This document shows positions 1-7,142 of a stretch of DNA of 13,899 nucleotides, piece by piece; within the stretch, counting starts at the first letter, position 1; every line of letters begins with the position of its first letter. This DNA comes from an uncultured Oscillospiraceae bacterium. GTDB lineage: Bacteria > Bacillota > Clostridia > Oscillospirales > Oscillospiraceae. The notes below the pieces were generated by a model. It searched no databases. It worked only from the letters and a program-made list of their open reading frames with translations, and was not told where the DNA came from. The position numbers and the translations under genes are program-made. The stretch lies in the NCBI GenBank assembly GCA_948766235.1, contig CAQCFX010000042.1:1-13899 (forward strand). Direction: 5' to 3'.

Positions 1-726
1 GCCACGGTGACAATCAATTCCACCAGCCTTGCGTTTTCCAATGATCTGCGCCAGACGAAGAAAAGCAAGGCGTGGAAAAATTACAACCTGTCCGGCATTG
101 CGTCGGAAATCGCGGGCAACGGCGGATTGAGCTGCCAGTATGAAGCCAGCACAAACCCGTCCTATGACCGGGTGGAGCAGACCAGGCAGAGCGACATTGA
201 ATTTTTGCGGAAGCTGTGCCAGGACGCCGGTATCTCCATCAAGGTCACGGACGGGAAACTTGTGCTGTATGACCAGGCGGAGTACGAAGCAAAAGCGCCG
301 GTCCTCACCATTGAGGAAGGAGCGAAGGGCGGGTACATCAAGTACAAACTTCATTCCGGTTCGGCGGATACCCAGTACGCGAAGTGCCGCGTCCGGTACA
401 TGGACCCGAACACGGGGAAGTGCATCGAAGGAACGGCGGAGGACGGCGACGTTTCCGGGGACCAATGCCTTGAAATCAAGGCGAAAGTCGGGAGCGTGGG
501 CGAGGCGCAAGCGCTGGCAAAGAAGCATCTGCGCCTGCACAACAAACTGGCGAAAACCGCCACCTTCACCCTGCCGGGGGACGTGGGGCTTGTGGCCGGG
601 GTCACGGTCCAGCTCAAAGGCTTTGGCGGCTGGGACGGGAAATACATCGTCACAAGGGCGGTCCATACCGTGGGGAGCGGCGGCTACACCACGCAAATCA
701 GCATACGGAAGGTGTTGGACTACTGA
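1..726 (+). CDS. Phage late control D (gpD)-like baseplate hub protein, 5' truncated
   Basis: The reading frame is open from base 1 and ends with TGA at 724-726, so the true start lies before the window; the GTG at 7 is simply internal. About 241 residues are visible. The sequence resembles the P2 gpD / late-control family, whose members form the trimeric hub at the end of the tail tube onto which the spike docks. Supporting features are a run of alternating beta-strand-like segments, a segment around residues 60-90 typical of the family (QSDIEFLRKLCQDAGISI, then a KLVLYD strand), and a C-terminal FGGWDGKYIVTRAVH strand region. The next gene starts on the last base of its stop codon (TGATG), showing translational coupling in a baseplate operon. 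Family assignment rests on recognition, not on a search. Confidence 0.75.
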   Translation, partial: ATVTINSTSLAFSNDLRQTKKSKAWKNYNLSGIASEIAGNGGLSCQYEASTNPSYDRVEQTRQSDIEFLRKLCQDAGISIKVTDGKLVLYDQAEYEAKAPVLTIEEGAKGGYIKYKLHSGSADTQYAKCRVRYMDPNTGKCIEGTAEDGDVSGDQCLEIKAKVGSVGEAQALAKKHLRLHNKLAKTATFTLPGDVGLVAGVTVQLKGFGGWDGKYIVTRAVHTVGSGGYTTQISIRKVLDY

Positions 727-1052
727 TGCAGATTGAGGACATTGTGCGGGAAGGAAAAGTAACCGCCGTGGACAAAGACAAACGCATTGCGAAGGTGTGG
801 TTTGACGCACTGGAAATTGAATCGGACTGGATGCCGGTGCTTATAAACAGGGATTTCATACCGGACTACGACGTACCGCAGCGGACGGAGTTTGAAGCGG
901 GCGGCTCCGGCGACGCGGCCTTTGAAAAGCACAAGCACGATTTGATTATTAAGCCATATATGCCAAAGGTCAATGACTTGGTGCTGGTGCTGTATTTCCC
1001 TGTGTTCAACGGGGATGGGGTGATTTTGGGAGGTGTGAAGCCGTGGCGCTGA
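726..1052 (+). CDS. Small baseplate protein, gpV-like (OB-fold spike/assembly family)
   Basis: This 108-residue protein starts at an ATG that shares a base with the stop codon of the hub gene, and overlaps the next gene by 10 bp. The N-terminus (GKVTAVDKDKRIAKVWFDAL) has the beta-strand pattern of the OB-fold found at the start of gpV/gp5-type baseplate assembly proteins. The C-terminus (NDLVLVLYFPVFNGDGVILGG) matches the 'well-defined, has a value, can be set' strand typical of that family. It is shorter than P2 gpV (about 210 residues) and lacks the C-terminal needle helix, so if it is a spike it must rely on another protein for the tip. The position directly after the hub gene supports the assignment. 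The function is inferred from context and weak similarity. Confidence 0.6.
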   Translation: MQIEDIVREGKVTAVDKDKRIAKVWFDALEIESDWMPVLINRDFIPDYDVPQRTEFEAGGSGDAAFEKHKHDLIIKPYMPKVNDLVLVLYFPVFNGDGVILGGVKPWR

Positions 1053-1717
1053 TTGGATACCTGGGGAAAAGCCCGGACGACGGGATTTCCTTTATCGTCT
1101 CCCGCGAGGTGTTCCGAACGCCTAAAAACATGGAGTGGAGCGGTTCGGCACGATACGCCATCCATGAGCGGCACAACACCCACGCGCTGACAGAGTTTAC
1201 CGGACTGGACCCGGACAGATTTTCATTTGACATACTGCTGACGGCGGAGCTGGGCGTGGACCCGCTGAAAGATGTGGTCAAGATTTGGGGCTACGAACGG
1301 GACGCCGAGGCCGTGGGCCTGGTCATAGGCGGGAAGGGATACGGGAAATACCGCTGGAACATCAAAGACCACAAGACCAAGATGGAGTACACGGATGCGA
1401 ACGGGGACCTGTACGCTGTGGAGGTGACAGTGGAGCTGCTGGAATACCTGAAAGGCGAGAGCCACAACACCAGCAAGGCCAGCCCTGCCCCCGCCCCTGC
1501 ACCGGCACCGGCGCAAGCACCGGCGGCGACCGGGGGTAGCGAAGGGGGCGGCGGGACGACCTACACCGTCAAGAAGGGGGACAACCTCTGGACCCTTGCC
1601 AAGAAGTTCTACGGGAGCGGCGCGGACTACACCAAAATCTATGAAGCGAACCGGAGCGTGATAGGGGGAAATCCAAGCCTTATCTATCCGGGGCAGACGT
1701 TCACCATTCCGGGATAA
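1043..1717 (+). CDS. gpU-like tail protein fused to a C-terminal LysM domain
   Basis: A GTG start (1043) is preceded by GGGAGG at a suitable distance, and the gene overlaps the previous one by 10 bp. The 224-residue product has three parts. Residues about 1-140 look like the P2 gpU / XkdP-like tail family, with the characteristic WSGSARYAIHER and GLDPDRFSFDILL segments. Residues about 145-170 form a Pro-Ala and Gly-rich linker with repeated PA units. Residues about 172-223 are a LysM domain (TYTVKKGDNLWTLAKKFYG at its start, LIYPGQTFTIP at its end). LysM binds N-acetylglucosamine-containing glycans such as peptidoglycan. The likely role is a tail-tube/baseplate junction protein that also contacts the cell wall. 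The domain calls are confident; the exact place in the particle is inferred. Confidence 0.75.
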   Translation: MALIGYLGKSPDDGISFIVSREVFRTPKNMEWSGSARYAIHERHNTHALTEFTGLDPDRFSFDILLTAELGVDPLKDVVKIWGYERDAEAVGLVIGGKGYGKYRWNIKDHKTKMEYTDANGDLYAVEVTVELLEYLKGESHNTSKASPAPAPAPAPAQAPAATGGSEGGGGTTYTVKKGDNLWTLAKKFYGSGADYTKIYEANRSVIGGNPSLIYPGQTFTIPG

Positions 1718-1729
1718 GGGGGCGAGACG

Positions 1730-2092
1730 ATGGAACACACTGTTTCCGCGACGGACCTTACCAATATCCAACTGATAGAAGAGGACGAGGTAAAGGAAAT
1801 CCTGCGCAATGTGGCCGTCATTCTGGCGACGCCAAAGGGGAGCATCCCAATGTACCGGAGATTTGGACTGGACATGAGTTTTCTGGATAAACCGGCGAAC
1901 GTGGCAAAGAACATGGCGGTCATTCCCGTGCGGGAGGCAATCGAGGAATGGGAGCCGAGGGCGACCTACAAAGATATTATGCTGTCCACGGACCCGTCCA
2001 ATCCGGGGAAGCTGACCTTCACCGTGCAAATCGAAATCAAGGGGCGGGTATTCAGCGTACCAATCAGAAGCAAGGAAGGTGTCGCAGCATGA
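1730..2092 (+). CDS. gpW/gp25-like baseplate wedge protein
   Basis: This 120-residue protein starts 12 bp after the LysM gene, with GGGGGCGAG upstream. It contains the conserved core of the GPW/gp25 family, in particular the GSIPMYRRFGLD segment near residues 40-51 and a C-terminal beta-hairpin ending in RVFSVPI. Proteins of this family form the base of the baseplate wedges that surround the hub in contractile tails and related machines. The length is normal for the family. The stop overlaps the start of the J-like gene in an ATGA arrangement (4 bp), another sign of coupled translation. Confidence is high because the motif, length and gene order (W before J before I) all agree. Confidence 0.85.
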   Translation: MEHTVSATDLTNIQLIEEDEVKEILRNVAVILATPKGSIPMYRRFGLDMSFLDKPANVAKNMAVIPVREAIEEWEPRATYKDIMLSTDPSNPGKLTFTVQIEIKGRVFSVPIRSKEGVAA

Positions 2093-3231
2093 GCAGAGCA
2101 TCGGAACACAGGTTTATCCCCACAGAACCGGAGGATGTTATCATCTGGCTAACATCTGCCTATGAAGAGATATTCGGCGTGACCGTGCAGCCAGCAAGCC
2201 CGGAGCAGCTTCTTATCCGATGGATGGCGGAAGCGATTGTCCTGGAACGGGTGTTGACCAACTATGCCGCCAATCAAAATATCCCAAGCAGGGCGGTGGG
2301 GAAAAATCTGGATGAACTGGCGGAGCTGTTCTACACAAAGGAGCGGCCCGGCGCAACGGCGGCGACCTGCACCATGCGCTTTACCATTTCCGAGCCGCAG
2401 ACGTTCGCTGTACTGATACAGAAGGGGACCCGCGTAACCGACGCCAGTAATACACTTGTGTGGGACACACAGGAGGACGTATATGTAGCCCCCGGAGAAA
2501 CCTATGCAGATGTAAAGGTTCTGTGCCAGAAAAAGGGGAAGTGCGGAAACGGGTTTGTGACCGGACAGATAAATTCCATTGTGGACCCGTTCGCCTATTT
2601 CCTCTCCTGCAAAAACTTGACCGAATCGGACGGGGGGACAGACGAGGCAACCGACGAAGAGTTTTACAATCTCTTGCGGCTGTCAATGGATGGATACAGC
2701 GACGCCGGAGCGAGAGGCGCATACATCTACTTTGCCAAACAGGTCAGTACGGAAATCGCAGACGTGGCGGCAACATCGCCGGAGCCGTGCGTGGTGAAGC
2801 TCTACGCGCTGATGAAGGGCGGAAAGCCAGCCAGCGAGACGATAAAGGCCGAAATCATGGCCGCTTGCAGCGCGGATACCGTGAGGCCGCTTGCGGACCG
2901 GGTGAGCGTAGAGGACCCGGAAACCGTTCCGTATGATGTGGAGTTCACTTACTTCACACCGGAACAGGCGGGAACCGGCGCAAGCGAGGCAGAAATCGCG
3001 GAGAAGGTACAGGAAGCGGTGGACCAATACAACGCCTGGCAATGCGCAAAGCTGGGACGGGACATCAACCCGTCTTACCTGGTCGGCCTGCTGATGCAGA
3101 CGGGTATCAAGCGGGTGGTGCCGTCCTCCCCTGTGTTTACGCCGCTGAACGATGGAGACGAACAGAACACGCCGCAGGTAGCCGTTGTGCGAAAGGTCAA
3201 CATCATAAACGGTGGATATGAAAATGAATGA
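2089..3231 (+). CDS. Baseplate J-like protein
   Basis: The chosen start is ATG 2089, which overlaps the wedge gene stop by 4 bp and has AAGGAAGG upstream. The frame is open further upstream, but that part lies inside the wedge gene. The 380-residue product matches the baseplate J family: an N-terminal helical region (PASPEQLLIRWMAEAIVLER), the family signature near the middle (GGTDEATDEEFYNLLRLS, followed by GYSDAGARGAYIYFAKQV), and a C-terminal half with strand-rich repeats ending in VVRKVNIING. P2 gpJ and Mu gp47 relatives form the wedge arms to which the tail fibre or tail-tip proteins attach. It sits between the W-like and I-like genes as in P2, and overlaps the I-like gene by a few bases. 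Confidence 0.88.
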   Translation: MSRASEHRFIPTEPEDVIIWLTSAYEEIFGVTVQPASPEQLLIRWMAEAIVLERVLTNYAANQNIPSRAVGKNLDELAELFYTKERPGATAATCTMRFTISEPQTFAVLIQKGTRVTDASNTLVWDTQEDVYVAPGETYADVKVLCQKKGKCGNGFVTGQINSIVDPFAYFLSCKNLTESDGGTDEATDEEFYNLLRLSMDGYSDAGARGAYIYFAKQVSTEIADVAATSPEPCVVKLYALMKGGKPASETIKAEIMAACSADTVRPLADRVSVEDPETVPYDVEFTYFTPEQAGTGASEAEIAEKVQEAVDQYNAWQCAKLGRDINPSYLVGLLMQTGIKRVVPSSPVFTPLNDGDEQNTPQVAVVRKVNIINGGYENE

Positions 3232-4495
3232 GGAACACGGCATTACGCTGGAAAATCTTCTGCGCATATTCCCAAAAGCAATCGCAGGGGATAAATCAAT
3301 CTGCGCACTCGCGGGCGCGGCGGCACAGCTTTTGGTAAAGAGAAGGGATGAAGCGGATATACCGCGTATATTCCCGGAAATTGACCGGCTGGAGGAAGCG
3401 GTACTGGACATACTGGCCTACGATTTGAAGGTGGACTGGTACGACTACGACTATCCGGTCAAAACAAAGCGGGAGCTAATCAAGAACAGCGTCCTTGCGC
3501 ACAAGAGGCTGGGGACGGTGTACGCGGTGAAATCGGTCCTGAACAGTCTGTATCCGGCCTCCGAGCTGGAGGAATGGTTTTCCTATGACGGGACGCCGGG
3601 ATGCTTCCGGCTGAACGTCAATGTGTCGGACAGCGCGAACACGGGGGCGGTTGAAATCTATTCCACAGCGGAAATCCTGCGGAGAATCGCCACGGTGAAA
3701 CGGCTGTCCGCCCACCTGGAGGGCGTGAGCTACATGGTGCGAAACGCTATCGTAGTGGGACACCGGATGGAGTGCTGGCAATACCGGGTGCCGGAGTGTA
3801 ACACGCTGCGCTGCGGGACATGGTGGACGCGCCATACCCTGGGCTGGAGCGAACGGCACCGGCTGGCCGTCGGCGGGAGAGCGGAGCCGCTGGAGGTTTC
3901 CCCGGAGCTGGCTGGAACGCTGCCGGTTATCAAGACACCGGGATATTCCGTGCGGACGGCTCTGCGGGTCAATGGGCAGACTTCCGCCCACACAGCCAAG
4001 CCGCAGTTTACCGGCGCGATTCGGAGCGGGACGGAGTGGTTGCGGCGCACACTGGGATGGAGCGAACAGGCCGGGGCGCTGGAGACGGCTGGGTGGGCGG
4101 AGGCCCACAGTATCGCGCCGGAGTTCACCGGAACCCTGCCGGAGCCGTCGAGGCTGGGGCATACCGCCGTATGCGGGGGCATCCGGTCCGGCGGCGTGAT
4201 AGACAGTTTCAGGGACCGGCCCAGGGAGGCCGGAGCGCAGGAGCAGACCGGGACATGGCCGGAGACGGCCACGGCGGGCCACTCCATGACCGCAGGTGCG
4301 ATTTGCGCCGTCGGCGGCGTGGAGACGTTCGAGGCCGCGCCGGAGCTGGCCGGAACGCTGCCGGAAGCGGCGGCGGATGGGTACGCGGTCACGGGACGGC
4401 TCTTTACGGGGGCGGCCACGGAGGGCCGGAACATCAAACCGGAGTTTACCGGGACATTGCCGAAGGAGGCCCAACATGGAGAGCATGAGGATTAA
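3224..4495 (+). CDS. gpI-like tail protein with repeat-rich C-terminal extension
   Basis: Three in-frame starts lie close together (GTG 3212, ATG 3218, ATG 3224). ATG 3224 is preferred because GGTGG at 3211-3215 sits 8 bp upstream; it overlaps the J-like stop by 8 bp. The 423-residue product has an N-terminal domain of about 180 residues resembling P2 gpI / putative tail protein I (a DILAYDLKVDWYDYDY segment, then KRELIKNSVLAHKRLGT). These proteins complete the wedge complex. The rest, about residues 190-423, is unlike gpI. It is built of imperfect units of roughly 32-40 residues marked by a P-E-F/L-T/A-G-T-L-P motif and a following G-H/Y-x-V/M segment, plus a twice-used TLGWSE motif. This half is probably a surface or docking region; no known adhesin domain is recognised. 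Confidence 0.78.
   Translation: MNEEHGITLENLLRIFPKAIAGDKSICALAGAAAQLLVKRRDEADIPRIFPEIDRLEEAVLDILAYDLKVDWYDYDYPVKTKRELIKNSVLAHKRLGTVYAVKSVLNSLYPASELEEWFSYDGTPGCFRLNVNVSDSANTGAVEIYSTAEILRRIATVKRLSAHLEGVSYMVRNAIVVGHRMECWQYRVPECNTLRCGTWWTRHTLGWSERHRLAVGGRAEPLEVSPELAGTLPVIKTPGYSVRTALRVNGQTSAHTAKPQFTGAIRSGTEWLRRTLGWSEQAGALETAGWAEAHSIAPEFTGTLPEPSRLGHTAVCGGIRSGGVIDSFRDRPREAGAQEQTGTWPETATAGHSMTAGAICAVGGVETFEAAPELAGTLPEAAADGYAVTGRLFTGAATEGRNIKPEFTGTLPKEAQHGEHED
3800..4465 (+). repeat. Imperfect tandem coding repeats in the tail protein I extension
   Basis: Motif units with the consensus x-P-E-[FL]-[TA]-G-T-L-P recur near 3905, 4005 (degenerate), 4121, 4241 (degenerate), 4343 and 4442, about 97-121 bases apart. 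An R-[HR]-TLGWSE motif occurs twice (near 3832 and 4048). Similarity is clear in protein and partial in DNA, so the repeats are old or have diverged. Confidence 0.65.
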
Positions 4496-4673
4496 CGGGC
4501 AATACGGGAAGCGAAATCCGCTGTTTATGTATCAGGGAACGGCGGGCCGCTCCATCCGGGCGGCGCTGAAAGCGGACGCAGAGCAGAAGCCGGAGGCGCT
4601 GACAACCATGGCAGAACCATCCAAAAGCGGCATGAGCCGCTGCGGGATGCTGCAAAACGATAGAAAGGAGTAG
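4476..4673 (+). CDS. Small phage protein of unknown function (65 aa)
   Basis: The start at ATG 4476 is chosen because GAAGGAGG (4462-4469) lies just upstream. The frame stays open further 5', but that stretch is an arginine-rich shadow of the tail protein I gene. The gene overlaps the tail protein I end by 20 bp and is followed 6 bp after its stop by the next gene. The product is basic and hydrophilic (MESMRINGQYGKRNPLFMY at the start, a CGMLQNDRKE-like end), with no signal peptide, membrane segment or recognisable motif. Its place between the baseplate and tail-tip genes suggests a structural or assembly role, but nothing in the sequence shows one. Confidence 0.6.
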   Translation: MESMRINGQYGKRNPLFMYQGTAGRSIRAALKADAEQKPEALTTMAEPSKSGMSRCGMLQNDRKE

Positions 4674-4679
4674 TTCAGC

Positions 4680-5000
4680 ATGGCTTTTTTCACCGAAAAC
4701 TTTCTGAACGAACGGCGGGGCGACCTGCTGCGGAGCGTGTGCCGTTTCCAGTACCAGCTTAACGGCGGGGAATGGAAGGACGGGACCATCAACAGAAAGG
4801 AAATCAAGGGGACGGACGTGGTGGCGTTCGTGAACGTACCCAGTTCCGGCCAGGCGGACACCATCACCGGCGTGCGCGTGTTCGACAACAACGGGGCGCT
4901 GGCCGGACAGCAGGCAATCAAGCTCCAGCGGAGCAGCCTGAACACGGCGCTGCTGCGTTTCACGTTCCCGCTGATTGAGGAAACCGAAGGAAAGGAGTAA
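4680..5000 (+). CDS. Conserved tail-region protein of unknown function (106 aa)
   Basis: The ATG at 4680 is preceded by GAAAGGAGTAG. The 106-residue product begins MAFFTENFLNERRGDLLRS and continues in a strand-rich pattern with a GGEWKDGTINRKEI segment, a VRVFDNNGALAGQQA segment and a C-terminal RFTFPLIEE strand. This looks like a single compact beta-sandwich. I associate similar proteins with clostridial prophage tail regions, but no function is known to me. No signal peptide or transmembrane segment is present. It is the first of three short genes that separate the baseplate wedge genes from the DGR variable protein, so a role as adaptor or small tail-tip component is plausible inference only. 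Confidence 0.65.
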   Translation: MAFFTENFLNERRGDLLRSVCRFQYQLNGGEWKDGTINRKEIKGTDVVAFVNVPSSGQADTITGVRVFDNNGALAGQQAIKLQRSSLNTALLRFTFPLIEETEGKE

Positions 5001-5006
5001 AAGGCA

Positions 5007-5453
5007 ATGGCCTACAGACGCACATTTTGGGTGGACCATGTAACGGACCAGAACGGCGAAGTCCTCCAGTACGGAACGCTGATGGACCAGGAACACTTCA
5101 ACAACCTGGAGGAAGGGCTTTCCGACGCGGGGCTGGCCTTGGCGCTGACCCAGTTCAAGCAGGCCCAGGACGGCTATCAGTTCGAGGACGAGGTGCATAT
5201 CGTGGACCTCGCCATGGACAATCTGCCCTGGCCCTTCAACAACAAGCAGACAACCGTTGCGCTGAAAAACCTGCGGGAGAACGTCAACTACGGCGTGGAA
5301 GTCAACGTGATTTCCTACAGCGGCGGCAGGCTGGGGAATATCACGGTAATGGGCCGCGCCCTCAACGGCTTCAAGCTGGTGCATGACGGGAGCGCAACCA
5401 ACGTCAAGGTTGGTATCCGGGTGTCCGGCGGCATGACCGGGCCGGTGTACTGA
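5007..5453 (+). CDS. Tail-tip associated protein with N-terminal phage appendage motif (148 aa)
   Basis: It starts 6 bp after the previous stop with AAAGGAG upstream. The N-terminus (FWVDHVTDQNGEVLQYGT, then FNNLEEGLSD) follows a pattern I associate with Gram-positive phage tail appendages: WxDHV, a G-x-V-x-Q-x-GT step, then an FNN-M/L-E-x-G helix start. That module often precedes the adhesive part of tail fibres. The remaining residues (about 65-148) form a strand-rich domain with ALKNLRENVNYGVEVNVISY and a glycine-rich end. There is no coiled coil or collagen-like repeat, so it is not a long fibre. I infer a short appendage or adaptor for the downstream lectin-like protein. The product is unproven. 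Confidence 0.6.
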   Translation: MAYRRTFWVDHVTDQNGEVLQYGTLMDQEHFNNLEEGLSDAGLALALTQFKQAQDGYQFEDEVHIVDLAMDNLPWPFNNKQTTVALKNLRENVNYGVEVNVISYSGGRLGNITVMGRALNGFKLVHDGSATNVKVGIRVSGGMTGPVY

Positions 5454-5477
5454 TAAATCAACAAGGAGGAAGCGACA

Positions 5478-5864
5478 ATGAAAATCATCGAGAAGAACGC
5501 CGGGCAGAAAATCGACTATGAGCTGAACGGCACGAAGCTGTCTTTCGCGGACGGAGCGCTGACGCTGGACCTGGCCCGCCGCCAGCGGGACAACGCGGTA
5601 ACGCTGGACATTATGGTGGACAGCGAAGGAAGCCTGACCACGGGAAGGGGCCTGTACTACGCGGCCCAGGTGGAAATCCCGCCCAGGGAGTACGACGAGG
5701 AAATCATCCCCGCGCCTGTGTCGGAGAGCGGGGAGGCCGACGAGGGCGAGGACACCGGCGGCATGGACGGCCAGCGGGAGCGGGTGGAGCGCACGCCGCG
5801 CCCCCTGGACACGGACGGCGTGGTTCTGTCCCTCTTTGCCGTTGACGGCATCGTAATCTACTAA
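5478..5864 (+). CDS. Small acidic tail-region protein of unknown function (128 aa)
   Basis: The ATG at 5478 has a very good ribosome site (AAGGAGGAAG). The 128-residue protein has an N-terminal ordered part (about 1-70) with two similar strand turns (KLSFADGALTLDLARRQRDN and VTLDIMVDSEGSLTTGRG), then a strongly acidic, low-complexity stretch (about 75-105, rich in E, D and G), a short basic patch, and a hydrophobic C-terminal strand (VVLSLFAVDGIVIY). It ends 22 bp before the DGR variable protein. The acidic middle looks disordered. It could be a partner or chaperone for the variable protein or a minor tail component. I do not recognise the family. Confidence 0.6.
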   Translation: MKIIEKNAGQKIDYELNGTKLSFADGALTLDLARRQRDNAVTLDIMVDSEGSLTTGRGLYYAAQVEIPPREYDEEIIPAPVSESGEADEGEDTGGMDGQRERVERTPRPLDTDGVVLSLFAVDGIVIY

Positions 5865-5886
5865 AAAATTTCAGGAGGAAACGAAT

Positions 5887-6987
5887 ATGGCAAACTTTGA
5901 TATTGCGGAGCTGGCCTTGAAGAGCATCTGCCCCAGCAACACCATCCTGTACGACGACAAGGAAATGCCGTCCATCATGGTCTACATCCCCAAGTTCCGG
6001 CTGTGCGACGTGCTTTCCACAACCGACACCAGCGTACACCCCGCTTTCCGCAAGGGCGGTCTGGAGGTGGACGGGTTCTACATCGGCAAGTTCCAGAGCC
6101 ACGACTACGGCGGGCGGGCCTACAGCCTGCCCCGCGAGAACCCCAGCGCCAATGTCACCCTGGACATGGTGGTGGGCTACAACCGGGCCAAGGGAAGCAA
6201 GTTCCATGAAGTGACCGCCGCCGAGTGGGCCGCTATCGCCCTGTGGTGCCACAAGAACGGCTGCGAGCCGAGAGGCAACAACAACTACGGCAAGGACGTG
6301 AGCGAGACGCTTTACAAGGCCGTGCCTACGGGTACGCATTGGGACGGCAGCGGCAAGACGGGTCCTGTTGCGACTGGCACCGGACCCGTCACCTGGAGCC
6401 ACGACGGGACCCTGGAGGGTGTGTGGGACCTGAACGGGAACGTGTGGGAGTGGTGTACCGGCCTGCGGCTGGTCCACGGCGAGTTGCAGGTAATCCCCTA
6501 CAACGACGCGGCGGACCCCACCTGCAACCTTGCCGCCACAAGCCCGGCGTGGAAAGCCATCAAGGCGGCGGCGACCTCCTGGGACGACCTCTTTGTGACG
6601 CCGGACGGCAACGGGACCACCCAGGGGACCGTGAAGCTGGACTTCATCAGCGGCAAGTGGACCTACAGCACCACCATTGCCCACGCTACCACGGCCAGCG
6701 GATGCAGCTTTAAGGACGTGGCCTGTGATGCCAGCATCGGGGCGCAGGCCAAGTTGCTGCTCCAGGCCCTCGCTATGCTGCCGGACCCGGAGCTGACCGG
6801 GGACGGCATTGCCGCCGACTACAACATGGACCACTTCTGGATTAACAACGCCGAGGCGGAGCGGTGCCTGATTCGCGGCGGCGGCTGGGACAATGGGGCC
6901 CGCGCCGGGGTGTTCGACTCGTACCTGAGCCACCCCCGGTCGTACTCCAACGTCTATGTCGGGGGCCGCTCCGCTTTTCAGGATTAA
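5887..6987 (+). CDS. DGR variable protein, C-type-lectin / FGE-sulfatase fold, probable tail-tip adhesin
   Basis: This 366-residue protein has TCAGGAGG upstream of its ATG. It resembles the formylglycine-generating-enzyme-like C-type-lectin fold used by many DGR targets: an early GFYIGKFQ segment (about 62-69), VTAAEWAAIALWC (about 110-122), the core GVWDLNGNVWEWCTG motif (178-192), and a terminal LIRGGGWDNGARAGVF block. The C-terminal 41 residues are the VR product. Compared with the TR reading, nine Asn codons have changed: G333, D335, R339, D344, Y346, S348, H349, Y353 and Y357; N336 and N355 remain. The Trp, Gly and Arg scaffold between them is unchanged. The fold keeps the lectin core, and I see no reason to call it an enzyme. 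Its position after the baseplate genes implies display at the tail tip as the host-binding protein. Confidence 0.92.
   Translation: MANFDIAELALKSICPSNTILYDDKEMPSIMVYIPKFRLCDVLSTTDTSVHPAFRKGGLEVDGFYIGKFQSHDYGGRAYSLPRENPSANVTLDMVVGYNRAKGSKFHEVTAAEWAAIALWCHKNGCEPRGNNNYGKDVSETLYKAVPTGTHWDGSGKTGPVATGTGPVTWSHDGTLEGVWDLNGNVWEWCTGLRLVHGELQVIPYNDAADPTCNLAATSPAWKAIKAAATSWDDLFVTPDGNGTTQGTVKLDFISGKWTYSTTIAHATTASGCSFKDVACDASIGAQAKLLLQALAMLPDPELTGDGIAADYNMDHFWINNAEAERCLIRGGGWDNGARAGVFDSYLSHPRSYSNVYVGGRSAFQD
6861..6979 (+). repeat. DGR variable repeat (VR)
   Basis: The 119-bp stretch aligns without gaps to the TR at 7701-7819 (offset 840). Differences are at 6883, 6884, 6889, 6901, 6902, 6916, 6922, 6929, 6931, 6943 and 6955. 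Relative to the template these are six A to G, three A to T and two A to C. Homology ends at 6979, 8 bases before the gene's end. The last 23 bases contain no adenine in the TR and are identical in both copies, fitting the role of the initiation-of-homing segment. Confidence 0.96.
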
Positions 6988-7050
6988 CTGCACACTGCAC
7001 CCGGAAACACTGACCGCCGAGCGATAGCGAGGCGGGAAGAAAAGCCGGAA

Positions 7051-7099
7051 CCGCGCAGCGCGCGGAACATGGGGCCGCGCTCTGCGCGGCGAAATTTTT
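7051..7099 (+). terminator. Tandem GC hairpins after the variable protein; second may be a weak terminator
   Basis: Two perfect hairpins stand in a row: 7051-7065 (6-bp stem, 3-base loop) and 7074-7090 (GCCGCGC, loop TCT, GCGCGGC). A run of five T follows the second after four bases (7095-7099), which resembles an intrinsic terminator with an imperfect spacing. It could limit read-through from the tail operon into avd/TR/RT. Alternatively the hairpins are DGR target structures; similar ones follow the TR. Confidence 0.4.
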
Positions 7100-7114
7100 C
7101 GGGTGAAATGGTAT

Positions 7115-7142
7115 GCGCGGCCCTGCTTCCGCAGGGCCGCGC
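7115..7142 (+). repeat. Perfect 12-bp GC-rich inverted repeat before avd
   Basis: The arms 7115-7126 and 7131-7142 are exact reverse complements around a TTCC loop. There is no T run after it, so it is not a standard terminator. It lies 135 bp downstream of the VR end and 41 bp upstream of avd. A cruciform near the VR is known to aid homing in BPP-1, but there it is only a few bases from the VR, so that role is uncertain here. Confidence 0.7.

Noticed and set aside
1223..2101. A 292-codon - strand frame opposite the LysM and wedge genes
   Set aside because: It overlaps three clear + strand genes and shows no domain or ribosome site.
3476..4486. A long - strand frame opposite tail protein I
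   Set aside because: Composition is Arg/Pro-rich as expected for an antisense shadow of the repeat region, and it conflicts with a well-supported baseplate operon.
7115..7142. Intrinsic terminator between the variable protein and avd
   Set aside because: The 12-bp stem is strong, but GC-rich sequence and not a T run follows it; only the hairpin at 7074-7090 has a T run near it, and that one is listed with low confidence.
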